Positions 1-8,400 of a DNA stretch of 64,000 nucleotides are shown in pieces (within the stretch, counting starts at the first letter, position 1; the number at the start of each line of letters is the position of its first letter). This stretch comes from Saccharibacillus nicotianae (GTDB lineage: Bacteria; Bacillota; Bacilli; Paenibacillales; Paenibacillaceae). The notes under the pieces were generated by a model that had not been told where the DNA came from, did not search any database, and was given only the letters and a program-made list of their open reading frames with translations. The DNA lies in assembly GCF_042681745.1 (NCBI RefSeq), contig NZ_JBHUGF010000010.1, forward strand, positions 2,232,001 to 2,296,000, read 5' to 3'. The position numbers were made by a program, and so were the translations under genes.

Positions 1-137
1 ATAAGCTTAAATTCTTTTTTTAAATATATAATCATTTCTTCATTCTTTAATAACTGTGTATCTTTTAATTCATTAGCTTCTTGTAATTCATTAATTTTGT
101 AAAGAGCATCATTATATCTTTTTTTACTAACAAACAT
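1..137 (-). CDS. Partial coiled-coil hypothetical protein (N-terminus only)
   Basis: The first 45 codons of a gene that continues past the left edge. An ATG at 135-137 follows an AAGGAGTGAT ribosome binding site at 141-150. The visible peptide is rich in Lys, Glu, Asn and Leu (for example NELQEA-like and LLKNEEM segments), consistent with a helical coiled coil. It lies 27 bp after the membrane-protein gene on the same strand, so the two are probably co-transcribed. Function is unknown. The existence of the ORF is supported by the start and ribosome binding site, but its identity is not. Confidence 0.6.
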   Translation of the reverse strand, partial: MFVSKKRYNDALYKINELQEANELKDTQLLKNEEMIIYLKKEFKL

Positions 138-164
138 ACAATCACTCCTTTAATTATTGTTTCA

Positions 165-1025
165 CTATATTCTTTTCCATAATCCAAAAGTGAAAATAGA
201 TTTCCACTTCTGCTTCATTGTGTGATCTTCACAATAGCCAAACGTAGTATGTTGAATTTTTCTCTTCACCTTTTTACATGCCTCGCAGAGATAATCCCCT
301 GTAGTTGGAACTTTATCATCAAACTTATATGCTCTTTTTATCTTGCCTACTCTGTTCTCTAGCCAATTTAGAAATTTAAGCACTATTGTTCCTATACCTA
401 ATCCTGTAGTAAAAAGAGTGATAGACATCATGAATACGATAATAGCATTTAAAATGGGATTCTCAATCATTCTAGGCTTGCTATTAAAATATTCATAAGC
501 AAATAAGGTCATAGCTGTTAAATAAATAACAAGTGAAATAGTGATACATATTTTTAATACAATATTCTTTATTTTCAAGAAATTTGTAGCCGTATATTTC
601 TGACGATAACTTTCAAAATGGCTATTATATAGTTCCTGTAACATTGCAAACTCTTTTTTAAATCCTTCGATCACATTACTTCGCAAAGCCATATATTCTT
701 CTGTATCCACATAATCTTCCTGATTTCGTTCAATATGGATCAAGTCTTTTAGTTCATCTAAAAGTTCTGGACTTAATAAATAACCATATCTGTGCACTAA
801 TTCTTGATTGGACTCTTTAATCAGTTGTTCTTCTATTTTTCTAGAAGCGATGTCTAGGTTTAAAGGTAAATAAATATTCTCTAATTTTTCCTTTAAACTC
901 TTTTCAAAGTAACTTCGTTCTTCATGAATGTTTTTACGAAGTGTTATTGATGTTGAGATAATTAGTGTGATTATAGCAATAGCAGCAGAAATAACTGCTG
1001 AAAGAATGACTGGTGAAACTTCCAT
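165..1025 (-). CDS. Membrane protein with a C-terminal Cys/His cluster, unknown function
   Basis: A 286-residue protein not recognised as a named family. The N-terminus is one hydrophobic helix (about residues 5-28). A charged, helical middle follows (about 30-150), then two further membrane helices (about 155-180 and 190-220). A basic C-terminal tail holds a C-x2-C motif followed about 20 residues later by C-x2-H (about 247-275), which could bind zinc. The ATG is preceded by AAAGGAAT. It sits just upstream of the partial coiled-coil gene in what looks like a two-gene unit. AT-rich codon use matches the other accessory genes in the first 4 kb. A sensor or membrane scaffold is possible, but nothing in the sequence decides it. 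Confidence 0.65.
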   Translation of the reverse strand: MEVSPVILSAVISAAIAIITLIISTSITLRKNIHEERSYFEKSLKEKLENIYLPLNLDIASRKIEEQLIKESNQELVHRYGYLLSPELLDELKDLIHIERNQEDYVDTEEYMALRSNVIEGFKKEFAMLQELYNSHFESYRQKYTATNFLKIKNIVLKICITISLVIYLTAMTLFAYEYFNSKPRMIENPILNAIIVFMMSITLFTTGLGIGTIVLKFLNWLENRVGKIKRAYKFDDKVPTTGDYLCEACKKVKRKIQHTTFGYCEDHTMKQKWKSIFTFGLWKRI

Positions 1026-1181
1026 TCACATAAATTCCTTTCTGTATTTGATTTTATTTCTTTGCATATCAAAATTTAAAACACGTTGAATCAACAATTA
1101 AACTATGTAATTCTCTTACTTATTTCTATATCGACAAATTAAAGTAAATTATACAGTTTTAGGTTCTTATCCATTTTCTAT

Positions 1182-1232
1182 CTAAAAAACCAAGTAGAAA
1201 TCATTTATCAATCTACGATTTCTACTTGGTTT
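1182..1232 (-). terminator. Rho-independent terminator after the Imm11-like gene
   Basis: Perfect 16-bp inverted repeat (arms 1187-1202 and 1217-1232) with a 14-nt loop. Read on the minus strand it ends in a run of T, directly after the stop of the gene at 1264. Confidence 0.85.
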
Positions 1233-1263
1233 GCTACTGTGTATTAAAGAATGAAATATAGTT

Positions 1264-2106
1264 TTAAATAGTACTTTTATCGACTTCTTGCCATGTAAGA
1301 TCAAGCAATATAGGTGGTATATACACAGGACTAAAAAACTCATATTCTAGATTTCTATTCAATTCTCCAATTAAAATATCACCTTTGGAATTGTATTGAA
1401 TTTTCCAATCTGCACTAATTGCTGCTTTACCCAGTTTTAATTTTTCGATGGCTTCGTTCCAACTTAATGGATCATGTGGCTGATTATTAATTTTGATAAT
1501 ATGAGCATCGTATGCTTCTTTTATACGTTGTTCGTGTTGTTGCTCTAATTCAAAATCAGCTTCAGAATCCCAAATTTCTATAAAATCAATACCTTTAATA
1601 TTATTGGCTAAAAGCAATTCTCTAAATTCATCTGATACAAAATACGTCAATCTAGTCAATCCAGGTATTTTAAATATATGCCTTTTCTCATTATTTTTTA
1701 GTACAGATTCTAAAAAAGAGATTTTACTATAGCTTCTTATCTCTCCATCAAGGATAGTATCAGGAATAGATTTTTCAGCATCTACGCATTCAATCACATT
1801 AATAATATTGCATATATAAAAATTAAAATCAGAATGTTGTACAGGAAGAAATTGAACCAAATCATTAACAAGTGGTGTTACAATTTTAAATACCTTCTCG
1901 CTAATAACAGAAATATGATTTAAATAGATAGCATAATCATTGTATTTATATTTTTGGTTGTCTGTAATTAACCTATATTCTTCTGGCCATGGTACAGGTA
2001 GTATTTCTCCATCAAAATAAGGAAGTTCAAATTCCATAGACTTTTGTAGATCAAAAACATCTAAACTAATACTACTGTTATTAGGTTTTATTTTCCAAAT
2101 TTTCAT
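1264..2106 (-). CDS. Imm11-type (DUF1629) immunity protein
   Basis: A 280-residue cytoplasmic protein with no signal peptide or membrane helix. The opening MKIWKIKP, the central 'FVSDEFRELL' segment and the following 'IKGIDFIEI' strand match my recollection of the Imm11/DUF1629 family, which neutralises toxins of polymorphic toxin systems. That assignment rests on motif memory and was not searched. The ATG follows AGAGGAG. No cognate toxin is adjacent: upstream is a secreted stalk-domain protein, downstream a terminator. It may be an orphan immunity gene that protects against neighbours' toxins. Known: Imm11 proteins usually follow a toxin gene. Inferred: here the toxin is absent or elsewhere. 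Confidence 0.6.
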   Translation of the reverse strand: MKIWKIKPNNSSISLDVFDLQKSMEFELPYFDGEILPVPWPEEYRLITDNQKYKYNDYAIYLNHISVISEKVFKIVTPLVNDLVQFLPVQHSDFNFYICNIINVIECVDAEKSIPDTILDGEIRSYSKISFLESVLKNNEKRHIFKIPGLTRLTYFVSDEFRELLLANNIKGIDFIEIWDSEADFELEQQHEQRIKEAYDAHIIKINNQPHDPLSWNEAIEKLKLGKAAISADWKIQYNSKGDILIGELNRNLEYEFFSPVYIPPILLDLTWQEVDKSTI

Positions 2107-2172
2107 GTGATACTCCTCTTTAAAACATTATTTTTCAAAGTTATTGAGTTCTAATTTAATTTTTATCCTATA

Positions 2173-3525
2173 TTAAAAAAATGAAATATAAGATTTTACA
2201 CTAGGATCATTCAAGTAATAATCATCAAAAGCCATAAAAGCAATATATCTACCACCTTCATAGTTTCCTCTAAGGCTTGTCCATGGTCGAGAATTACTTA
2301 AATTTGAATTATAATGATCTTTAAAAATCCATTGTCCCTCTTTATTTTTCTCCATCACAATAAAATCTTCATAAGTATTGACCTCGTACTTTTCAAAGTT
2401 TTCATTAGTTGGCTTAAATGACCAATTGTATTCTGCATATACGTATGCAATATGATCATCTCCATACAATACTTCCATATTTTTAGGGAATGTTTTATAT
2501 TTCACTTTAGTTCCATCAATCTTTTGTTTTTTGGCATTAGCTGTAGCAAATGAATGATATACAGCTTGTGTTACTGATTTCACCATTTCAGGCGAATCTA
2601 GCTTCATTTTTTCTATAATTTGATTAACATTTTTTAAGTATAATAATTGTGACCATGCTCTAGAACTATCTACTTTCCATTTTCCATCTACTTTTAAAAT
2701 ACTGAGCCATATTCCGCCGACTTTTCTTGAAGCTTTACCTTCAGCCCAATACGGAACTTTAACTATTGCTTCATTTTTAGACATGAAAAATAAATATCGT
2801 ATATTCCAATCTTTTAATACGAGATTTGGTTCTGGCCATTCTCCATTTGAAAAGGTAGAATCCAGCCAATCTGCTTCATAATCCAAATAATCTGTTGTAT
2901 ATAACGAATGATCAGGATTATAGCCATCTACCGAATCTTTCATATAATGATTCACAAAATCTTTAACTTGATTCGTTTCATCTAGATTTTGATCGCCCCA
3001 GTAATTAAGCTTAATTAAATGTGTTGATTGATCATAAACTACATCATAATTTAACATAGAGGCTATAAACTTTAGAGGCACATACAAACGTCCGTTTTTG
3101 AAGGTAGCATATGTTGGCATATATAATAATTCATCTGTTTCATCTTGATTAAATCCTTCTTTTAATTTCACATTTATATCAGAGGTATGATCGCTAAATT
3201 CTAAAGTGTTAAAAATAGTACTTGAAAGAAACTCGTTGCGCTCTACTTTGTATTCGTTCATCCATTTACGCGTATGTGTTATTTTAAATCCAGTATGATT
3301 AAATAAATCTGCGGCTGGAACCATTAATAACCCATCTTGTATAAAGCCTGTAGTTTTCACGTTTTGTTGATTACCATTATTAATTTGTAATACATATGCT
3401 TCTAATTGAGATGCCTCCATTTTGCTTTCACTATCTGCGTAAGCAACTGTAGACACAGGCAAACACTGCACGAGTAGCCCTGCTACAAGTACTCCTTTAA
3501 TAATCAATCCATATACTTTTTTCAT
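2173..3525 (-). CDS. Secreted stalk-domain (copper amine oxidase N-terminal-like) protein
   Basis: A 450-residue exported protein. Residues 1-31 form a signal peptide with basic start, hydrophobic core and a VAYADS cleavage region. About residues 35-165 resemble the copper-amine-oxidase N-terminal (stalk) domain common in Paenibacillus cell-surface proteins, including 'GLLMVPAADLF' and 'GRLYVPLKFIA' strands. The C-terminal 280 residues look like two related alpha+beta units, each ending in a 'GKWKVDS' or 'GQWIFKD' strand, reminiscent of NTF2-like folds. I chose the ATG at 3525 over an in-frame TTG six bases upstream because the AAGGGG site is correctly spaced only for the ATG. No catalytic motif is seen. 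Cell-wall or extracellular binding role is inferred. Confidence 0.7.
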   Translation of the reverse strand: MKKVYGLIIKGVLVAGLLVQCLPVSTVAYADSESKMEASQLEAYVLQINNGNQQNVKTTGFIQDGLLMVPAADLFNHTGFKITHTRKWMNEYKVERNEFLSSTIFNTLEFSDHTSDINVKLKEGFNQDETDELLYMPTYATFKNGRLYVPLKFIASMLNYDVVYDQSTHLIKLNYWGDQNLDETNQVKDFVNHYMKDSVDGYNPDHSLYTTDYLDYEADWLDSTFSNGEWPEPNLVLKDWNIRYLFFMSKNEAIVKVPYWAEGKASRKVGGIWLSILKVDGKWKVDSSRAWSQLLYLKNVNQIIEKMKLDSPEMVKSVTQAVYHSFATANAKKQKIDGTKVKYKTFPKNMEVLYGDDHIAYVYAEYNWSFKPTNENFEKYEVNTYEDFIVMEKNKEGQWIFKDHYNSNLSNSRPWTSLRGNYEGGRYIAFMAFDDYYLNDPSVKSYISFF

Positions 3526-3702
3526 GTACAAACCCCTTTTATGTATGTTTTTATTACTAATAAGTACTATTTTATTAACGGCATTTGCTCTTATTTAATT
3601 TACATATCATTAAGCAAAAATTAATTTATTTAAAATAATAAGCTTTACTCATAATATTCTAACTCTCAGTACTTCTATAGCAATCTAACGGTAAACAAAT
3701 AC

Positions 3703-3742
3703 AAAAAAAGCTGTGCTCCTAAGAGCAACAGCTTTTCTTTTT
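3703..3742 (-). terminator. Terminator after the barstar gene
   Basis: Inverted repeat aaaagctgtgctc / gagcaacagctttt with a short loop and an A run on one side and T run on the other. It ends the barnase-barstar unit on the minus strand. Confidence 0.8.
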
Positions 3743-3795
3743 ACCTTCTTGGTGATGTATGAAATCTCTATATTGCCTATCCTAATCTTCTATAT

Positions 3796-4083
3796 TCACT
3801 CTTCCACTTGATCCCTTACCCATATCCGAAAGCCATTACCTTCCGCTTGAGCTTCTTCTAATACACTTAACACCTGATCGGCTTTGTCGCCTAGACGTTG
3901 ACGGCTTACATCATAGTTCAGCCATTCCATCTGTAGTGGCAATTCGATCATGCCTGTTAAGCAATCCCAGAGCGCATCAAGATTTTTTCCGTAAAATTCA
4001 GGCAATTCTAGCTTCTGTTGTAGTGTCTCGTGTAATTCTGCGATGGTATGAAAGTCCTCGCCATTGATCGTTACCATTTTCAT
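3796..4083 (-). CDS. Barstar-family ribonuclease inhibitor
   Basis: A 95-residue barstar homologue, the cytoplasmic inhibitor that plugs the active site of barnase. Key barstar residues are kept: Asp36, Trp39 and Asp40 in the 'NLDALWDCLTG' helix correspond to Asp35, Trp38 and Asp39 of Bacillus amyloliquefaciens barstar. Tyr29 of barstar is Phe30 here and Trp44 is Met45. The glutamate-rich second helix 'EEAQAEGNGF' matches the family. Length is close to the usual 90. ATG with AAAGGATGA upstream. It lies 96 bp downstream of the barnase gene on the same strand, so it is almost certainly the cognate antidote. Confidence 0.93.
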   Translation of the reverse strand: MKMVTINGEDFHTIAELHETLQQKLELPEFYGKNLDALWDCLTGMIELPLQMEWLNYDVSRQRLGDKADQVLSVLEEAQAEGNGFRIWVRDQVEE

Positions 4084-4179
4084 TGTTCAATCATCCTTTA
4101 CATCTTAAAGTGCTATTCACAGCGATATGCCAGAAGCAATGATCTGCTCTGGCATACGCGTATGAACAACGTTCATCTT

Positions 4180-4620
4180 TTACATTTTTGTAAATGAAGC
4201 ATAGTGATCTGTTGTTTTGTACACTAGACCATCGTTAGAGTACAAGATACGATCGGAGTTACGGAAGCCAGAAGTGTAATTGATATCTGCTTCACGCCAT
4301 GTGCGTCCACTTGCTGTTGGAAGTAATCCTTCACGGTTACTGAATACATCTCCACCAATACTTTTACCTGGAGCTACATCTGCCAAGTTTCCTTTAGAAG
4401 ACACCCATCCAAGCGCTGATGCTTGAGATTTGGTAATAAAGTTACAAGGCAATGTTTTGTTGGCTTTGATGTAATTCGATACACCTGTAAATGTGTTGAT
4501 AATCGTACACGTTGCTGCTGAAGCTTTTTCTGGCTGTGCAACAGGTGTAACTTGTGAGCCGGTAAAGAAGACAACCGTTAACATCAATGCAAGTAGTGCT
4601 GTGGACAAAAATCTTTTCAT
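4180..4620 (-). CDS. Secreted barnase-family guanyl-specific ribonuclease
   Basis: A 146-residue extracellular ribonuclease of the barnase (N1/T1) family. Signal peptide about residues 1-25, then a propeptide-like stretch ending near the ASAA at 33-36. The mature domain is nearly collinear with barnase. The catalytic set is intact: Lys64 (barnase Lys27), Glu110 (Glu73), Arg120 (Arg83), Arg124 (Arg87) and His139 (His102); the 'SGRTWREADINYTSGFR' core is kept. Two cysteines, Cys38 and Cys59, fall at barnase positions 1 and 22, where barnase has none, so a disulfide is possible. Barnase Trp94 is Gly131 here. ATG follows AGGAGG. Barstar is the next gene downstream. Role: secreted RNA degradation or competition. 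Confidence 0.95.
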   Translation of the reverse strand: MKRFLSTALLALMLTVVFFTGSQVTPVAQPEKASAATCTIINTFTGVSNYIKANKTLPCNFITKSQASALGWVSSKGNLADVAPGKSIGGDVFSNREGLLPTASGRTWREADINYTSGFRNSDRILYSNDGLVYKTTDHYASFTKM

Positions 4621-4942
4621 TTTCCTGCCTCCTATGTAGCTTGTATTGGATGAACGTTGTTAACTTATAACGTCCTACGCACATTATAGGTAACAAGAGT
4701 TCTCTTTACCATTTATATCACACAAGTTTGTTTCAAATTTTAAATTCAATCGCTTTATTTGTAAATTTTTCTAAATATAACGTAAAATGAGAGTAAAAAC
4801 GACACATGATGTACCATATACTAGCTATATACCTAGCAGAATAATGAATATAAACACTCTTTTTAATTTTACCATATTAATCCATAGAAATCAGAAATTC
4901 TATCATATGTTCTAGGTATGCTTATCAAGTCACTACAGATAT
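4621..4942. other. Intergenic region upstream of the barnase gene
   Basis: AT-rich, no ORF with a credible start. The minus strand has a TATAAT at about 4683-4688, a plausible -10 for barnase, but no convincing -35 at 17 bp; it is preceded by the palindromic agagttctct. Regulation of the RNase therefore may need an activator. Nothing else recognised. Confidence 0.35.
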
Positions 4943-4983
4943 AAAAATAGCTACCTCTTCACGTAATGTAAAGAGATAGCTTG
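4943..4983 (-). terminator. Terminator after the cupin gene
   Basis: Imperfect hairpin aagctatctctt / aagaggtagct on the minus strand followed by ATTTTTATA; lies just after the cupin stop. Confidence 0.7.
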
Positions 4984-4991
4984 ATCTGCGT

Positions 4992-5312
4992 TTACAATTT
5001 TAATAAATCTTCACGAATCGGAGTAAATACATCTAGCAGAGCAGAATCATCTTCTAGAGCTACCACTCCATGACTAGCGTTAGGCGGAATATTAATCGAC
5101 TGTCCTTGAGTAAGTGTGGTCTGCTGATTATCGATCGTAAATGTAAATGAACCACGCAAACAATAACTCATCTGCTGGTGAGGATGTTGATGCTGGGATC
5201 CTTCTGCTCCTTTGGCAAAATGAACTTCCATCATCATTAATCCACTATTGGCATTAAGAATACAACGTTTCACCCCTGGTTCTGCATCTTCCCATACCCC
5301 TAGATTACTCAT
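4992..5312 (-). CDS. Small single-domain cupin protein
   Basis: A 106-residue conserved-barrel cupin. The metal-site motif is visible as His-x-His-Pro-His followed by Gln (about residues 41-47), then 'MSYCLRGSFTF', and the second motif 'GQSINIPPNASHG' contributes the last histidine (His81). Such proteins bind a divalent metal and either catalyse small reactions on sugars or organic acids or act as sensors. The gene precedes nothing it can be assigned to, but the MFS permease gene lies 74 bp upstream on the same strand, so a shared small-molecule pathway is possible. ATG with AAGGAGG. The substrate cannot be read from sequence. Confidence 0.75.
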   Translation of the reverse strand: MSNLGVWEDAEPGVKRCILNANSGLMMMEVHFAKGAEGSQHQHPHQQMSYCLRGSFTFTIDNQQTTLTQGQSINIPPNASHGVVALEDDSALLDVFTPIREDLLKL

Positions 5313-5386
5313 GTCTGTCCTGCCTCCTTATTGATGTTGAATAGTTTTTTTATGATTTGATTTATTCTAAAATCATCTGGACTGCT

Positions 5387-6589
5387 TTATATCTTGATTG
5401 CTGCATCTGCATCGGTACGTTTCCATTTGCGATAATTGCCCATAATGATCGATAACAGAATTAAGAAGGCTACCGCATAACTTGCAATCAACATCAAAGA
5501 TACTTGAATCGGTGCACGATCCATCGTATAGCCAATCAACACAGGGAACACCGCATTACCAAAGCCTGCAAATCCTGTGATCAGACTCGTAACCGTGCGC
5601 GCCATACCAGGTAGTGTATGATTTGCATAGACCATCGTAATAGAATAGACACCCGACATCGTGAATCCTAGCAATGGCACTAATAAGTATCCTGCCCATT
5701 CTTGACGGAATACAAGGAATGCTAACAGAATCAACAGACTAAGCGACATACTGATTAATAGAAAACGACTGTAATTCACGCGGCGAATAATCCAACCGGT
5801 AGCAAGTCGTCCAACGACCATCGCTCCCCAGAATGCACCTATACTGATCGAAGCATAATATTCTGAACTGCCGAAATACGTAATAAAGATAGAAGATAAG
5901 AAATTATTCAGACTACCTTCTATTCCACAATACACAAAAATCATCAACAAAAATATGCTTAATAATACTATTTTATGTCTTCCTGTTACCGTAGCAGAAG
6001 GTGCAACTTCTACGGCATCTACCGCTTGATTAGATGTAGACTCTTCTTCTCGAGAATATTGAATTCGCATCCATACAATCCCCATCACAAGCGAGATCAA
6101 TCCTGTGACTGCAAATACCCATTGCCAGTGCCCTAGTGCAATAAAACCGCTTGCAAAAACAGGCATACCTAACGCCCCAAGACCGAACGACACTTCCAAA
6201 TAACTCATTGTTACTGCTCTACGACTTACAAATCGCTCCATCACTAGAGCCGCAACAACCACTTCAATCGCAGAGACACTGAGACTGTTAAAAAAGTTCA
6301 ATACAGTAATCCATGAGTACTGCGGTAAAGTGAGCATTATCCCCTGCGTTACCGCGATAATAAGTGCCGAACTTGCCAGTGTTACCTTTTCACCGAATCG
6401 ATGCATCATATAAGCAGACAGTGGAACTCCGATCAGGAATCCGATCGAACCAATAAATACCAGTGTCCCACCTTCTGTATAGCTTAGATTATAATGCCCG
6501 AGTAACTGCGGCATAATTGCTCCAATAGTTGTCACGACTAATCCTGCTAGAAAATACATTAGATATGAAGCAAACGCAAATTTTTTCAT
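5387..6589 (-). CDS. Major facilitator superfamily permease
   Basis: A 400-residue integral membrane protein with about 12 hydrophobic helices in two halves joined by a charged central loop (about residues 178-205, rich in Glu, Ser and Val). The loop after helix 2 reads 'MMHRFGEKVTLASS', the typical MFS motif A region. Length and layout fit the sugar or drug transporter type of MFS. ATG start with AAGGAAGG. It is followed by the cupin gene on the same strand. Transport substrate unknown; import of a carbohydrate or export of a small toxic compound are both possible. Confidence 0.8.
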   Translation of the reverse strand: MKKFAFASYLMYFLAGLVVTTIGAIMPQLLGHYNLSYTEGGTLVFIGSIGFLIGVPLSAYMMHRFGEKVTLASSALIIAVTQGIMLTLPQYSWITVLNFFNSLSVSAIEVVVAALVMERFVSRRAVTMSYLEVSFGLGALGMPVFASGFIALGHWQWVFAVTGLISLVMGIVWMRIQYSREEESTSNQAVDAVEVAPSATVTGRHKIVLLSIFLLMIFVYCGIEGSLNNFLSSIFITYFGSSEYYASISIGAFWGAMVVGRLATGWIIRRVNYSRFLLISMSLSLLILLAFLVFRQEWAGYLLVPLLGFTMSGVYSITMVYANHTLPGMARTVTSLITGFAGFGNAVFPVLIGYTMDRAPIQVSLMLIASYAVAFLILLSIIMGNYRKWKRTDADAAIKI

Positions 6590-6713
6590 CTTCCCAACCT
6601 TCCTTGCACTTACGCAACCATCTTTATTTACTCGATAAAAAAATAGATCGCTATCTCTACATTCTTATATCCTATCTTTTCTACCCTATCAGAAAATGTC
6701 GAATAATGAAAGT

Positions 6714-6760
6714 AAAAAAGCCTGCTTTCACCAAATCAATGGCAAAAGCAGGCTTTTATT
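6714..6760 (-). terminator. Terminator after gldA
   Basis: 13-bp arms aaaagcctgcttt (6716-6728) and aaagcaggctttt (6745-6757), with T-rich flank on the minus strand. It can also work for plus-strand transcripts. Confidence 0.8.
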
Positions 6761-6883
6761 TGTTATACAAATATTCTTATCAGGATACGCTGACTTCTAT
6801 ATTATACAATTTCTACAGTACACGATTATAAAGACACTATAATAGGCATCACTAGAAGCAGTATATAGTAGATACAATTTTAT

Positions 6884-7999
6884 TTATTTTTTTAATTTGG
6901 CTTTGAATGCTTTGGAATATTGATCCGCAGCGATAATCGCATCTTTGACATCGTCCGCAGTTACAGGGAACGGAAGATTATGAGCCGTCTCATCTGCTTT
7001 GGTCGCGGCTTCTGCTACACGATAAAGATCTTCGTCACTTGCATCTTGTAAATGTAGATCTTCCAATGTCACTGGCAATTCCAGACTAATATAGAAAGCG
7101 ATATAACGCTCAATTTCTTCAATAGATCGTTTCTCCAATGCTAGTTGCGACAATGTACCAAAAGCCACTTTTTCACCATGTGTCATATGATGAATCTCTC
7201 CGTCTAGTACAGTGAATCCGTTATGGATCGCATGTGCGGCTGCTAGACCACCACTTTCGAATCCTAATCCACTCAATAGAGTATTCGCTTCAACAACCGA
7301 TTCAAGCGCAGGAGTTACTACTTTACGTTTGACCGATTCATAAGCAAGGACACCATAGTCGAATAATACTTCTTCACATTTACGTGCAATCGCTTCAGCA
7401 GCAATCGTCGTTAGACCGCCTGCCATTGTTGTAGCGCGTGCTTCAATCACTGCTCTAGCTTCTACCCATGTTGCCAGTGCATCTGCTATACCTGAAGACA
7501 AGAAGCGTGGTGGTGCGCCTGCAATCGTTTTGGTATCCACTAGAATCAAGTCGGGATTTTTGTTGTAAAATTTATAACTTTCAAAAACACCTTCATCCGA
7601 ATAAATCACTGAAAGCGCACTGGTTGGTGCATCTGTAGACGCTGTTGTTGGGATAATAACACTATAACCGCCTAATTGATCGCTAACTGCTTTGGCTGTA
7701 TCGAGCGTTTTACCACCACCTACACCAACAACGATTGTAGCTTGACCTTCTTTACCCAATCCAGCTAGACGATTGATCTCATTGGTTGAAGCTTCACCAT
7801 TGAACACAGCTTTGGTATATTGCACACCTGCTTTGTCCAAGCTTTCTAATACTCGATTACCTGCTATATCCCAGACAATATCATCAGCGATCACCAATGC
7901 TTTGCCATCACTAATTCCTTTGACATATTCTCCTGCTTTGTCGGTAACATCTCTACCCTGTACGTATTTTCCCGGGCTGATAAATATGCGTTCTGTCAT
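6884..7999 (-). CDS. gldA: Glycerol dehydrogenase (NAD, zinc-dependent)
   Basis: A 371-residue iron-containing-alcohol-dehydrogenase-family enzyme that oxidises glycerol to dihydroxyacetone with NAD. The dinucleotide motif GVGGGKTLD is at residues 92-100. Zinc ligands are visible: Asp173 in 'SSGIADALATW', then histidines in 'AAAHAIHNG' and 'MTHGEKVAFG'. These agree with Asp173, His256 and His274 of the Geobacillus stearothermophilus enzyme, and length matches. I start at the ATG at 7999 because AAGGGGAAGA precedes it; an upstream in-frame ATG at 8023 lacks a site. It is monocistronic, ending at a strong terminator. No glycerol kinase or facilitator gene is nearby. Confidence 0.92.
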   Translation of the reverse strand: MTERIFISPGKYVQGRDVTDKAGEYVKGISDGKALVIADDIVWDIAGNRVLESLDKAGVQYTKAVFNGEASTNEINRLAGLGKEGQATIVVGVGGGKTLDTAKAVSDQLGGYSVIIPTTASTDAPTSALSVIYSDEGVFESYKFYNKNPDLILVDTKTIAGAPPRFLSSGIADALATWVEARAVIEARATTMAGGLTTIAAEAIARKCEEVLFDYGVLAYESVKRKVVTPALESVVEANTLLSGLGFESGGLAAAHAIHNGFTVLDGEIHHMTHGEKVAFGTLSQLALEKRSIEEIERYIAFYISLELPVTLEDLHLQDASDEDLYRVAEAATKADETAHNLPFPVTADDVKDAIIAADQYSKAFKAKLKK

Positions 8000-8101
8000 G
8001 AAGATCTTCCCCTTCCAATTCATAAAATAGTTGGTCGAATCGATCCTATTACTCCGCTATGTACCTGAATGTATACTTCCCTATATTAAAAATCTTGCTC
8101 A

Positions 8102-8257
8102 TTATTCATCTTGATGATGAGGAATCGGTAATCGCGGATCAATAGTCTCTTCTTCTAATTTCACCAAAACTGACCTTTATGAACACTAAGAAGATTAGCT
8201 TTCTCCTTTTCAGTTAAAAGATGGAATGAATTATAGAATCCATATAAGTAACGTCAA
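8102..8257 (-). pseudogene. Frameshifted remnant of an unknown gene
   Basis: On the minus strand one frame reads about 30 codons (ending SVHKGQFW then stop) with no start codon. Stepping back one base at TTTTGG continues as VKLEEETIDPRLPIPHHQDE and a TAA at 8102-8104. The composite has ordinary protein composition across the junction, suggesting a decayed gene with a -1 frameshift and lost 5' end, or less likely a recoded small gene. No family recognised. Confidence 0.35.
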
Positions 8258-8308
8258 ATAAATAATGTAAAAACAATAAAGTTCTGCTAACAGCGAATCA
8301 TATTTTAT

Positions 8309-8333
8309 TTTGTTCGCCTTTTTTACGAACAAA
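8309..8333. repeat. Inverted repeat upstream of the 8337 promoter
   Basis: Perfect 8-bp arms tttgttcg and cgaacaaa with a 9-bp spacer, ending 3 bp before the -35 of the next promoter. Could be an operator or a terminator-like hairpin for the remnant gene. Confidence 0.5.
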
Positions 8334-8336
8334 GTA

Positions 8337-8365
8337 TTGCATCTTTACAAGTTATACCATATAAT
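8337..8365 (+). promoter_or_regulatory. SigA-type promoter for the gene at 8401
   Basis: TTGCAT (8337-8342), 17-bp spacer, TATAAT (8360-8365). The -10 is consensus and the spacing ideal; the gene start is 36 bp downstream. Confidence 0.75.
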
Positions 8366-8383
8366 AAGAACATAAGTTCTTAT
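8364..8383. promoter_or_regulatory. Candidate LexA (SOS) operator
   Basis: A 20-bp perfect palindrome with core GAAC-ATAA-GTTC (8368-8379), which fits the Bacillus SOS consensus GAAC-N4-GTTC. It overlaps the end of the -10 box, the place where LexA would block transcription. Only one site is seen; binding is inferred. Confidence 0.5.
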
Positions 8384-8400
8384 ACTAGGTGGTGATATGA

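Noticed and set aside
4161..4177. Palindromic atgaac-aac-gttcat between barnase and barstar as an SOS box
   Set aside because: Spacer is three bases, not four, and it lies at the 3' end of barnase away from a promoter.
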